Source of the DNA: Bigelowiella natans CCMP2755
Taxonomy: Eukaryota > Cercozoa > Chlorarachniophyceae
Direction of reading: 5' to 3'
DNA: 55,625 nucleotides
NCBI GenBank assembly: GCA_000320545.1
Contig: ADNK01000635.1
Span: 1 to 55,625 of the forward strand
The notes under the pieces are model-generated. The model did no database searches, was not told the DNA's origin, and saw only the letters and a program-made list of their open reading frames with translations. Below, one piece after another: positions 36,376 to 46,347 of the stretch (its first letter is position 1; every line of letters begins with the position of its first letter). Made by a program: the position numbers and the translations under genes.

Positions 36376-37067
36376 TGGTAGTGGTAGTTTGTAGCAATAG
36401 CCACACCACCATTACTACAACGACACGCACGAACACTATGCAGCTAGGGCAAATTACTCTCCCCATCCTCCACCGTAGTTACGTCGATTCTGTGGACGGC
36501 GCGATCGTGCTTATCACGCTGGCGATAGGAATTGCAGGAGTGTCGTTCAGTGGTGTGTGGACGCATGTCCTCGACGTCAGTGGAGAGCACTCCGCTCTTT
36601 TATATGCGACGGCGAACGTCGCAGCTACCGTGCCCGGCTTCGTGTCCCCTCTTCTAGTCGGGTTGTTCTTGGAAGTCGCTGGCGAAAAACAGGGGTGGGG
36701 CATGTGGCCAAAAACAAAAGAACAGGGAGAGGGCAATAGTACACCTTCGTTAGGGTTTGATGACGGTGTGCATAGAAAGGGTGGAAGCGCATTTGTTTTG
36801 AGATGAATGCGCTACTACCTGCATACATGCATGTTTTTTGGGGGCGCGACTTCTTTTAGTGATGACATATGCCAAAGGGCAATACTGAACAATTTCACTC
36901 GGTATGTATGGCTCTGTTCATCTCTTGCGCTGAATACTATGGTTAACGACGATGGTAGGTGGAGACTGATGTTCTTAACATCTGGTTTCGTCGGATGTGT
37001 CGGGTCGGCCATTTTCGCCTTTGGAGCCACATCTACGGTGCTCGCTGCTCCTCCGCTGCCAAGCTAA
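33661..37067 (+). CDS. Major facilitator, SLC17 / anion:cation symporter type
   Basis: A membrane transporter of the family that carries phosphate, organic anions or glutamate. The substrate cannot be read from the sequence. Nine exons join in phase to 527 aa: 33661-33804, 34023-34165, 34330-34417, 34584-34689, 34970-35466, 35868-35984, 36166-36329, 36479-36694, 36959-37067. Family landmarks: FQLGVALGAFYAGYLFLQIP in the first helices, the RFCTGLAEGVTYPSMA motif, GLVWITVWMTAGAESPEAH after helix 6, SEYPSYASSVLNMSVSKAG, GWISDYIIAQ, and a final WRLMFLTSGFVG helix. The loop between the two halves carries a Ser-rich insert of about 110 residues encoded partly by an AGT microsatellite (35265-35293). 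Several introns carry microsatellites. The exon 5 / exon 6 join (donor GTGCGT) was chosen by phase and family alignment and is the least certain. Confidence 0.88.
34893..34928. repeat. Palindromic (CA)n-ATG-(TG)n microsatellite in MFS intron 4
   Basis: About nine CA units meet about nine TG units at a central CATG, giving a near-perfect inverted repeat that could form a hairpin. Confidence 0.9.
35656..35690. repeat. (TA)n microsatellite in MFS intron 5
   Basis: About 17 TA units, between MFS exons 5 and 6. Confidence 0.95.
36340..36390. repeat. (GTA)n just inside MFS intron 7
   Basis: GTA/GTG repeats begin about ten bases after the donor at 36330. Confidence 0.9.
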
Positions 37068-38005
37068 ATAATCCATCATTTGAGCGGTGATATCGGAATA
37101 GTATTAAAGGCTCGTCAAGACATATGAATCATATTCGATGCAAACATACTGTCATGGATCTCTCCTTATGGGAATAAATGAAGCATGTCAGCAAAGTCGC
37201 CCGCGGGTCGAACCAGCACATGTATGACCAGTGAGACCGCAGTTACTATGAATGTTTTCTAACCAGCGCTATGCTCTATCTATAGCGCACCAATGTTTTA
37301 TAACTTTGTATATTTTCATGTTGTCGTTGCGTTGCGTTGCGCCTATCGATCAGCGTGCAATGCCAGCTAACGTGTTCACATTCGATGGAGCCATGCACGC
37401 GAGTAGTGCGAGCAGGATTGTGTATTGTTTGCATCGTCTGTCGGATCGTATTTCAAGAGTAGTACCAAAAGAATGATACATATGAGACAGATGTAGTGAG
37501 ACGATTAAATTCCTTCAATGGTCACTAAGTTATTATTCTAATGGAACAATGCAAAACAGCGGCTATTTTGTGTCTATCTGGTTCTGGCATTTGGTTGTCA
37601 TGACACATATGCCACATTAGTTGTGCACGCGTATCCACACCGCAGCCGCAGCAGATACCACAGTCACGAATAAACGCTACTTGACAAAAATTATGATTGA
37701 TTGTTGCGAAATTGTTCGCTATCATGCACAATGTGAATGGAGCCCGCTCTGTTCAGCAGCGTCACACAAGACATTAGGCCGACTCTTGGCGCCAAGGAAT
37801 TGCCGAAATCTAGTTTCTTTTTTCCAGAGAATAATTCTTCACTCACCATCGACATAGAGATATCGTGCATGTGTGCGTAATGTACTATTAGATTGCTGCA
37901 ATCAATGAGCATCAATGTTCCGTGCTTGGCTGAATCTACATTTGCGCATATATTATTGATGTCATTCTTTTATAGATTTCGAATCTATGTGCTTCCCCGT
38001 GCTTG
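37068..38005. other. Spacer without a supported gene
   Basis: It lies between the MFS stop and the convergent 38-kb gene. I see no gene-like exon and no long repeat. Confidence 0.5.
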
Positions 38006-39528
38006 TTATATAATGCTGCAATTCATGAGGCAGCAATCTTGCTGGGAATTAGCTAAATTTTTGTCGCCCTCTGGAATAATTGGCGACGAGTTTTTTCTAG
38101 CAGCCTCAGTTTTTCCAAAGGCACCGTAATCTCCCCCTTTCTCACTCGTTGTTGTTTCTTGAATGAGATTAGCATTTATTGTTTGTGCTCCAGATCTCTC
38201 ACCTACACCACCAGGAGGATGACATATAATATCACTTTTTGAGTTGCTGATAGGTATTTGTTCTCGTCGCACTACAGTCGTGTCGCGCTGTGCGGCAGTC
38301 GGCGAAGCGTCTTTGTTAATCGCATCCTCTCCTTTCTCAACTTTAGTATCCCTTCCTTGTGCTCCGGATTGCTCACTCACAGTATCAGCAGGACGCCGCT
38401 CATTATCAATTTCCCTTTTTGAGTTGGTGATAGGTATTTGTTCTTGTCGTACTATAATCGATTTGGATTCTCGTTCCACTCCCCCCTTCTTTTCTTCAAT
38501 TCTCTCTCTTCCAATTTCCTTGGTGTCCCTTGTGACTTTTGGAATCTTCTTTTTCCACCTCTCATTTCTCTCTTCCCCATTTCTGTGAAGTTCGTCAGCG
38601 GATGCTTCCGCGGATCCTGCGGCTCTTTTGTTTGTCTTTTCCTGTGGAAGTGCCTGGCAGAGTACTCGAAGGTGAGGCAACTGAAGCAACGGGTCTTAAC
38701 AATAGCTTCAATACGGAAGCCGTATTTCAAAGTTTTAAGACGTCAGCAGCAGCACGCATCGCTTCTACGAATCTCATTACCTCCATCGATGATTTTCCAG
38801 GGACAACCGTCTTTAATGTCTCGTCACTACGGTCGTGTGTGTATGTGTATATGTGTGTATTATGTGTGTTTATATGGTACGCCTCGCGGAGTGTCCTTAT
38901 TTAACTTAAATTTCCACAACCTGAGAAGTCTCTCCTCTGGCAGCACACTCTCATTATCTGAAGGAGCGCTAAGATGAAGAACCATGTAGAAGAACAAGAG
39001 AAACGAGCTTTCAAATGGCCACCTTAACAAAAGTCTCCACATATTATCACAGAAGATATATGTTACTATCAATTTATACTAAAGCATTTCAGTATGGATC
39101 CTTTCAGCTGTTGGCATTAGGAAATTGTGTCGTATGGTAACATCTTGCATGATAAATAAATAGATTTTAATATATTTATATATTATGTGGTGTGTGTAAT
39201 TGTTTTGTCATCATCGTTTGACCAGCTAATGACATCGCCCATGTATGATTCGCTCCTAATGTATTACGCCATATTGCATCATAAGGGCAGAGAGTGCTCA
39301 GGCAGTTTGAACGAACTTTCGACAGAGCAATCACTGCACAGGCCCGAAATCTCAGCTATTTTCCTCCCCTCCGTTCACAGAATACAAAATCAAAGTACTG
39401 CTAGCCACGTACTGGCTGACAAAGCTCTCAGAGGCTGGGAACGCTACTCCTTGTCGAGAGGTCACGGAAAAAGTACTATGTGATGTAGCATCGTGTGAAA
39501 GTAACATAAAGAGAATAAGTGCACACGC

Positions 39529-39564
<36 letters not shown>

Positions 39565-39740
39565 GCGCGCAATACTCCCAATGTGCATGTGGCGAATATC
39601 GTAATTATTATTATACCTCCCGGGTAAAGAGCTTGGGGCGCAAGAAATTATGCTCATGTTGTCGCTACGATCTATGGAGGAGACAGATGCCATATCTAGG
39701 CCAGGAGACGGCGGCCGAAGGGACCTTTCCAACAAACATA
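38006..39740 (-). CDS. Unrecognised hydrophilic protein with an internal repeat
   Basis: I do not recognise this gene. The 3' exon (about 38680-38006) encodes a highly charged, probably disordered region of about 225 residues. It holds two related units: REQIPITNSKREID...SEQSGAQ and, about 65 residues later, REQIPISNSKSDII...GERSGAQ. Likely upstream exons are about 38810-38745 (ending MRFVEAMRAAAD, which joins in phase 0 to LPHLRVLCQ across an intron) and about 38980-38895 (VLPEERLLRLWKFKLNKDTP). Weaker candidates are at about 39480-39360 and 39735-39615. PEERLLRLWKFKL recalls calponin-homology openings, but the match is too short to assign. The stop follows NCSII. Confidence 0.45.
39521..39572. 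repeat. (CA)n(CG)n microsatellite
   Basis: CA units with CG interruptions, ending in CGCGCGCG. Confidence 0.95.
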
Positions 39741-40516
39741 TTGTTGTAATGTGTATTGTCTTAAATTCCGTCCCATTTCAGTTCTCAGACGTGATTGGAT
39801 AAAATTCGGATATTATGCAATGATCACATGTAACAACGTTCATATTTCTTGTAAAAATGATTTTCCAAGTCACATTCACAATTATTGATTGGGCTGTCAA
39901 AACAACTTTTGGGGGTCGCAGCGGGGTGCTTCCGACGAATAGCATCCGACATCATTTTTACCCTAATATTTATATTCGTGTCAATCCATATTAATGCTTA
40001 GTCGTAGCATCCAATACGAGAGAAGGCAATAAATTTACATCGAGGTTGCTGCTGCTTTGATTGTTGCTGTCTTCATCTGCCCTCCCGATATTGCTTGCAT
40101 CGTCTTTGCCAATCATTATTGAGATGCCCGCTGCTGTTCCAATAGCTTAAATTATGTCGCCGTGGTTTTAAGTCCTTTGCGTTCTTGCAGCGAGCTTCTT
40201 CCATGTTGGACTCATCTGTACTGCATGGATGACTGAATGGATTGAGGCAGAGGCGCTCATGAGTGAGTTGCCGTGCGTTTCACAAAATTGTATGACCAAA
40301 TTGGCTTGTCGCACATTCCTTTTACCCACCCATTCATACCCAGAACGTTTCATAAATGCTTGAAGCTACGCTCCTTCGTCCATGTCGCGATGGCAAAATC
40401 TCATCCTTTTCCATCACAATTTCGGCTCGGTGTGAGAAGGAGAAGAAGGCCAGACCTGGTTTAAATGGAGGTGATGACACCATTACTCGAAAAGTAGAGG
40501 AGGAGGGGCCGCTGCA
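39741..40516. other. Spacer upstream of the cysteine protease
   Basis: It contains only short open frames and no microsatellite longer than a few units. The promoter of the protease gene should lie here. Confidence 0.45.
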
Positions 40517-40803
40517 ATGGAGATTATCAACCTGACACAATCCCCCGCGCTGTCTACGAGAAGTAAGAGGAAGCTCAAGGTGTGGAAGTTTTTGTGTGGA
40601 TTGCTTGCCAAAGTCATATTTTTCTTCTTGTAGAAAACCGAAGCCACTTTACTGCCCCGTAATGAGAAAGGAAATGGTTCCAAAAGGCATAAACAGAAGG
40701 ATTATAAGACCAACGCCCACTCACTTGACTTGTTGAAGGTTCTCGGCAGAAATGAATTCAAAGCTCACAATCAGGTGCGACTATGGAAGATCACCTTCCA
40801 CAC

Positions 40804-40883
<80 letters not shown>

Positions 40884-41680
40884 CACATTAATTTTCATGT
40901 TGTCTTTTCCCAAGCGATGCTTGTAAAAGAAATAGAGAGCGAGGAGAAATTTTGAACGTAAAATGCATAGATTTCACATCACAAACACAGGGAAGCGAAC
41001 CAACATGTACAGCCCATGCAGTCACCGCTGTACATGAGATACTGATTGGGAAGAGACTACACTTTCGAGATATTGTCACCGGACGAGAGGTAGATGAGGA
41101 TGGTACGACAGGTGATGCAAGATATAATTATCTTGAGGTTCAATGGTCTAAGCTATTTACCTACCCAAATTTTATTAATGTTCCAGTTACAAAGTTGTCT
41201 AGAATTCTGCACAAGAAGGGCCAGCGTGAAAAGAGCAAATCTGGAAAAGTACTTCCAACATGGCACAAACTTAGGTACTTGAAATAGAATAGTTACATAA
41301 TCTCTGGTCCACCTTAATTGCATAGATATAATACACAATTTAGGTTTAAGTCCGTAGACATTGGCATTTCTACTGTAAAGAAAGCGCTTAAGCGAGGCTT
41401 ACCGATCGTGGCTGGTGTGTTAAATTTCACCACGAATGGTGTTGCAGTAGCCAATCTCACGCTAAAGAACTCAAAAAATGCTGATTCCGGAAAGCATTCT
41501 ATTGTCATAACGGGTTATGATGAGAGAGGAAATTCTGAGGGAGGAGGGTTGCTCAAAGTTCTTAACAGTCATGGAAATAGTTGGGGCAATGATGGGTTCG
41601 GCACAATGTCATACGGTTTTTTCTTGGCAAATGCAATTGAAATTCATGTCCCAGCAGTGGCAAAAAAAAAGAAAGCATGA
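40517..41680 (+). CDS. Papain-fold (C1-like) cysteine protease
   Basis: A predicted cysteine endopeptidase or its inactive relative. Four exons join in phase to 291 aa: 40517-40579, 40634-40774, about 40940-41274, 41344-41680. The papain active-site layout is visible. Gln85 and Cys91 (QGSEPTC) have the same spacing as Gln19 and Cys25 of papain. His231 is in GKHSIVITGYD and Asn254 in VLNSHGNSWGNDGFG. Departures from papain are Glu instead of the disulphide Cys three residues after Gln, Thr instead of Trp after the catalytic Cys, and NSHG instead of NSWG. The N-terminal about 68 residues are basic and hydrophilic, with no signal peptide, so it is probably not a secreted lysosomal cathepsin. The protein ends KKKKA. 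Intron 2 holds a (CA)n(TA)n microsatellite. The third acceptor (near 40939) was chosen by phase. Confidence 0.8.
40805..40881. repeat. (CA)n(TA)n microsatellite in protease intron 2
   Basis: About 17 CA units followed by about 20 TA units. Confidence 0.95.
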
Positions 41681-42495
41681 GTTTTTTTGCGAGACGGATG
41701 TAATGAAGTGATTAAATCTTTTCAATGGTCATCCCAATGTAGCCATGAAAAGCAGCGTTTGCATGAGTTTGTTTGCAGATCCCCCACAAAGTTCAAGATA
41801 TGTGCACTTTTCACATCCACACGGATCTCTAGTCTGTCGCGGGCTAGCGGGCGCAATCGTGCGCACATCACCGACATCATCGCAAGTACATATATCTGCG
41901 AAACATCGTGAATTGGTGTCTGAGGGTGCAAAACCCGCTGCCTTGATGATGCCTGCTGGGGTCGAAGATGGATTGCATTCACAGAGACCTCAGTTGCAAA
42001 GTTCTAGATTTGTTTGGTTTTGTGCATGTTTGTCTAGAATTTGAATCATCACATTATAGTATTGACGAGAGGATGTTAAAAAATATGAATATATTCCACA
42101 GCTTGCTATCATCTATATGACGTAATGAGTAGGCCCTATGCTCTACATGCAACAAACATGGCTAAACTCTTGCGCTTGTCGCGCGCATATGGAAGTAGTA
42201 AAGAGACTATATTACGCTGTGTGCGGGCATGATGCAAGTTTAATCGCGATGCAAAGCTTCATCGTTGGAAACTACTTCTTTTCGTCGCATTGGCTTCCTT
42301 TTATTATTTTATCAAATTTCGGATAAGTATGCATGTATTAGGAATGCTCTCCGCCTGCTCTTTTCAGTGGCTACAAATATTAACGCATACAACGTACATC
42401 ATGGTTTTATTTCTTTGATATTCTAAGCAGTTGGAAGTCTGCTGAAGATAGTCGGTAGGTAGCAGTGTGTTCCACATTAATCATTTCTCGCTTTT
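41681..42495. other. Spacer with a dispersed repeat
   Basis: I see no gene. The 28-bp segment 41794-41821 recurs at 51501-51528 with one mismatch. Confidence 0.55.
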
Positions 42496-44247
42496 TCACT
42501 TCTCCTTCGGATCAACATCAACCTCGTATTTCTCCACCGACTTCATCATTAGAGTGTATGGAGTAGGTAGTTTGTCTCCCTTCATGAGCGCCTTAAGAAC
42601 GTCAGACGAAAACCCAGACACCATGACCACCCCTGGTGCGTCCTTATCGACTGGGAAGGAGCTTTCTGCTGAGCGGAGATTCCAAAACACGACAGTGGGG
42701 AGTTCATACCCCGCAGCGGAAAATTTGGCTTTGGCAGTATCGTAGATGGTTGTGTATTTGTCGTTCGCTTTCTTGGCTTCATTAAATTGCATATCCGTAA
42801 ACACGAAGAGGGTCTTAGGAAGTGCTTCCTGCGGGAGTTTGCACTCCGTTGCGACATCAAGTATTAAGTTGAAGACTCCTTCCATGTCTGTACTATTTCC
42901 CCAACTCATTTTAGAGACGTCGTCAACCATCTTCTCCAAAGACCCGCTTTCGACGGGAACCTTATGCCAAGAGGGCTTTTCGGAGAAAGTAATTAATCTC
43001 CCTTGGAAAGGCTTGTCCGAAAGCTGAGCAATAAGGATTCCAAGCGCAATAGAGACCTGCATTGGCACGCCCTCCATACTACCAGAGACATCTGAGACAG
43101 CTACCGCATCTTTCAAATGCCCTGCTTTGCGGAGGTCATCAACAAGGGCCTTCCACTGAAGTTCCACTGTTTTACCATCGTCAGTATTGCTCACTGTTGC
43201 TGGCTTAGGAGCACCGCATATTGTACAGGAGTGAGCGTCTTCAGGGTTGAGAAACGTACAGGCACTGCATGACCACTCTCCTGCTTCTCCTTTCGGAGCA
43301 AGTTTATGCTTCAGAAAGTAATTGACAAGCTCGTGTGGCTGCATTCCTTTCGAATTTATCTTTTTTTTTCCTTTGGCTACGTCATCACAATACGCTTCAT
43401 ACTCCTCTGCTGCGTGCTTCCGAAATGCCGATTTGTAAAGATTGTGGGCCCGAGAAGGAACCTTAGAGAAGTCTATGCGCTTCCATTCGCCTTTTGACAT
43501 ACGGGTTTCAATTAAATTTATTTTCTTGCGGAGAGAGCTTACACTTTTGCGGTACGTGGCCCTGTATGCTTCGTCATCGGGAAACATGTGAGCAGCCAGA
43601 CGCTTTGAGAGCTTCTTTGATTTGTCAAACTTTGACCCTTCTGAGGGCGCCCATTTTGCCGCAAGAGTTATGGAAGTACCTTTTTTCTTAGCCTTCTCCT
43701 TGCCCACATCGTCAGCAGATTTGGCTTCCTTCCCCTCAGATTTATTCTTTCCATCGTCGTTATTCTCCTCTCTCTTCTCTTTCAAAGAGGCGAGGTCCTT
43801 CTGCAAAGTCTCTGCAAATAGCTCAAGCTCGATAACTTCTTTATTTCCACCCGCCTTTTCTTCATTTTCGTCGGGTGCCAGCTCAAGAAGATCCCGGAAA
43901 CAGCCCAAGTCGACAAATTTTTGCAGATTTCCTGCATAGGTCCTCGGTTTGTTTTTGCGCAACCATTTCATCACATTGAACACGCACTTACGCTCGCCCT
44001 TTCCCCCTCGGCAGTCACGCGCATGCATAATAATCTTCAGTGCTACAGCTGCGTCCTCCTTCCATGCGTCCTGAAACATTTCCACCGACTTACTCTCCCC
44101 GCTATCCCTCAGGAGTCCTGATACAAACAAGTCCAAACATGCAGATTTTGTCGATGGATGAGCGACAGCCCCGTTCTCGGTCTTGCCTCGTCCTCCTCCT
44201 CGTCCTCCTCCTCCTCCTCGTCCTCCTTGTTGTCCGCGTCCGCTCAT
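42496..44247 (-). CDS. DUF2828 (Ro60/TROVE-like plus vWA) protein with inserted NZF zinc finger
   Basis: A single open frame of 583 aa with no introns. The N-terminus is an RGG-type Gly/Arg stretch (residues 1-21), often RNA-binding. The helical DUF2828 region holds ARDCRGGKGERK (76-87), also typical of the related TROVE/Ro60 fold. A RanBP2/NZF finger lies at about 324-346 (WSCSACTFLNPEDAHSCTIC); its Thr-Phe pair after the second Cys is the residue pair that binds ubiquitin in NZF fingers. A C-terminal von Willebrand A domain carries a full MIDAS: DVSGS (386-390), the Thr of NSTDM (453) and FTDMQF (about 483-488). Family function is unknown; by analogy with Ro60 it may bind structured RNA. 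The NZF is absent from the paralogue at 44707. The stop is TGA. Confidence 0.92.
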   Translation of the reverse strand: MSGRGQQGGRGGGGGRGGGRGKTENGAVAHPSTKSACLDLFVSGLLRDSGESKSVEMFQDAWKEDAAVALKIIMHARDCRGGKGERKCVFNVMKWLRKNKPRTYAGNLQKFVDLGCFRDLLELAPDENEEKAGGNKEVIELELFAETLQKDLASLKEKREENNDDGKNKSEGKEAKSADDVGKEKAKKKGTSITLAAKWAPSEGSKFDKSKKLSKRLAAHMFPDDEAYRATYRKSVSSLRKKINLIETRMSKGEWKRIDFSKVPSRAHNLYKSAFRKHAAEEYEAYCDDVAKGKKKINSKGMQPHELVNYFLKHKLAPKGEAGEWSCSACTFLNPEDAHSCTICGAPKPATVSNTDDGKTVELQWKALVDDLRKAGHLKDAVAVSDVSGSMEGVPMQVSIALGILIAQLSDKPFQGRLITFSEKPSWHKVPVESGSLEKMVDDVSKMSWGNSTDMEGVFNLILDVATECKLPQEALPKTLFVFTDMQFNEAKKANDKYTTIYDTAKAKFSAAGYELPTVVFWNLRSAESSFPVDKDAPGVVMVSGFSSDVLKALMKGDKLPTPYTLMMKSVEKYEVDVDPKEK

Positions 44248-44706
44248 TGTGATTTCTCTCCACTCACTGTATCAATCAGTTCCTCAGAAAGTCGGCAGCG
44301 GCGTATCGTTCTCACCGGCTTGCTAAAACTTGGGTCATTGTAGCAAAATGGCATGCGTTTTGCTTGTTTAGCGTCGAACAGTCCAGGACCACGCTGGGAT
44401 TGCTCGCACAAGATTTGCGGAACGCGTGCGGCTCAGAAAGAAAGCATCCACGCTTTGCACTGCGCCATGACCAAAACTGTGTCGCGAAGCTGGAAAGCTC
44501 CCTTTCAACAATGGTTCGGAAAGAAAGAGAAATTTCGAAAAACAATTTAGTAAACAATCTGGCCATGAATTAGGTGTCTTTCACAACAAATAGCAGGCCT
44601 TTTTTTGTATTACACCTCCCGAGATTTTCTCTTCGGCATCTCCATCGAAGAAGAACAGGCCCTTGCGGAACAGACCTCTTCTTGATCGCTCACAATTCAA
44701 GAAGAG
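44248..44706. promoter_or_regulatory. Divergent promoter between the two DUF2828 genes
   Basis: 459 bp separate the two start codons. The two genes may be co-regulated from here. No named motif is evident apart from the hairpin at its right end. Confidence 0.5.
44676..44706 (+). promoter_or_regulatory. 10-bp perfect hairpin abutting the start codon
   Basis: CTCTTCTTGA (44676-44685) and its exact reverse complement TCAAGAAGAG (44697-44706) flank an 11-nt loop. The second arm ends at the base before the ATG at 44707. In the mRNA this would place a stem at the start codon. Confidence 0.7.
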
Positions 44707-46347
44707 ATGAGCAAGCAGCAAGAAAAGACAAGTAAGCAAGAACAAGTGGGCAATATGACCCGCACTGAGAATGGCGCGTGGGCATTCGGCACCACTGAGT
44801 CGAAAGTCCTGGACCTCTTCTCTTCCGGCCTCCTACGTGACACCTCTGATGGTGGTGCACAGGGAATGTTCAAGGATGCTGTTGGTGAAGATCCAGAGCT
44901 TGCTTTAAAGGTTTTGATGAACGCTCGTGATTGTCGTGGAGGCAAGGGTGAGAGGCGAGTGGTTCTTTGTTGCTTGGAATGGCTACGCTCTAAATATCCG
45001 CGAACCTACGAGGCGAATCTTGAGGCATTCGTGAATGTTGGGACATACCGTGACCTACTCGATATTGTGAGCCGTGTTTACAAAAAAAAGACCTCGCAAT
45101 CATCCGAATTAGAGGATGTGACGAAGGCTCCTGAGCTGAAACTATATTGTAATCAATTAGTTGCAGACTCAGAGATGGTCATTGCATCAAGCGATTCTAA
45201 ACATGTAGGAGGCGAGGACAGTAAAGAAGGAAATCACGGTGCGAAGAAAAAAACAAGTAAATCTTCTATTTCTCTTGCCGTGAAGTGGGCCCCAAGTGAG
45301 CGTAAGAAATATGACAAAACTCTGAAGCTTGCAAAAACTATGGCCAAAATGATTTTCCCCAACGATAAAAGACCCCGTATGAGATACAGAAAAATGCTCT
45401 CGCGTTTGCGAAAGCGCCTCAACCTAGTGGAAAATAAAATGTCGAGCAAAATGTGGAATATGATAGATTTCGCTTCAATTCCAGCAAAGGCCCATAGCAA
45501 CTACAAAAAAGCTTTCCAGCGTCATTGTGAGAACTATGATGACTATTTGAGAGCTGTTAAGCGCGGCGAAAAAGAAATTAAGTCCACAGGCCTCCAGCCT
45601 CATGACCTAATTAGACCGTATCTTTCCCGTGGAAGAACTGACATGACAACTGAAGCCCAGTGGCAGTCCCTTGTAAAGAGGATTGCTGCGAAGGGTAGCC
45701 TGCAGGACGCCATAGCAGTAGTCGATGTATCGGGAAGCATGTCAGGCACTCCTATGGAGGTTGCGATAGGTCTTGGACTTCTCGTTTCACAACTGGTGAG
45801 TCCACCATACAGAGGACGTCTAATCACATTTGATTCGGATCCCTCATGGCATAAGGTGCCCATCAACCAGTCTCTTCGGGAGCAGGTTGAGAGTGTTAGA
45901 AGGATGGAATGGGGGTATTCAACCAACATTTCCAAAGTATTCAAAATGATACTTGGCGTCGCACTCGAGGCGCATTTGCCACAAGAGGCCCTACCGAAGG
46001 TTCTGTTTATTTTCTCGGACATGCAATTCGATGCGGCTAGCGCGCAGGACGACTATAAGACAGTCCACGAACGGGCCAAGGAATCATTCGCATCCCATGG
46101 TTACGAGATTCCTCAAATCGTGTATTGGAATCTCCGAGATTCAGAGTGTCGAGCTCTACCTGCCCAGGCCAACACTCCCGGTGTTGCAATGGTGTCAGGA
46201 TTTTCTCCCGACTTATTGAATGTCTTTTTGGATGGTGGTGGGATTGATCAATTCTCCCCATACAACATCATGCTGAAGGCGATTAAGAAGTATAAGGTCA
46301 CTCTAGATCCTCAAGAGTTTTCTGGAGATGTGGAGAAAACAAAATAG
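44707..46347 (+). CDS. DUF2828 (Ro60/TROVE-like plus vWA) protein, paralogue without zinc finger
   Basis: A single open frame of 546 aa, intronless, and a divergent neighbour and clear paralogue of 42496-44247. Shared blocks include TENGAxAxxxTxSxxLDLFxSGLLRD near the N-terminus, ARDCRGGKGER (73-83), VKWAPSE, and a Lys-rich helical middle. The vWA domain has the MIDAS residues DVSGS (340-344), STN and FSDMQF. The region between the helical part and the vWA domain is shorter because the NZF finger is missing, and the RGG start is replaced by a Lys/Gln/Glu-rich one. The two proteins differ along their whole length, so the duplication is not recent. DUF2828 proteins are known from plants, fungi, amoebae and some large DNA viruses. 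Function is unknown; RNA binding is an inference from the TROVE-like architecture. Confidence 0.92.
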   Translation: MSKQQEKTSKQEQVGNMTRTENGAWAFGTTESKVLDLFSSGLLRDTSDGGAQGMFKDAVGEDPELALKVLMNARDCRGGKGERRVVLCCLEWLRSKYPRTYEANLEAFVNVGTYRDLLDIVSRVYKKKTSQSSELEDVTKAPELKLYCNQLVADSEMVIASSDSKHVGGEDSKEGNHGAKKKTSKSSISLAVKWAPSERKKYDKTLKLAKTMAKMIFPNDKRPRMRYRKMLSRLRKRLNLVENKMSSKMWNMIDFASIPAKAHSNYKKAFQRHCENYDDYLRAVKRGEKEIKSTGLQPHDLIRPYLSRGRTDMTTEAQWQSLVKRIAAKGSLQDAIAVVDVSGSMSGTPMEVAIGLGLLVSQLVSPPYRGRLITFDSDPSWHKVPINQSLREQVESVRRMEWGYSTNISKVFKMILGVALEAHLPQEALPKVLFIFSDMQFDAASAQDDYKTVHERAKESFASHGYEIPQIVYWNLRDSECRALPAQANTPGVAMVSGFSPDLLNVFLDGGGIDQFSPYNIMLKAIKKYKVTLDPQEFSGDVEKTK

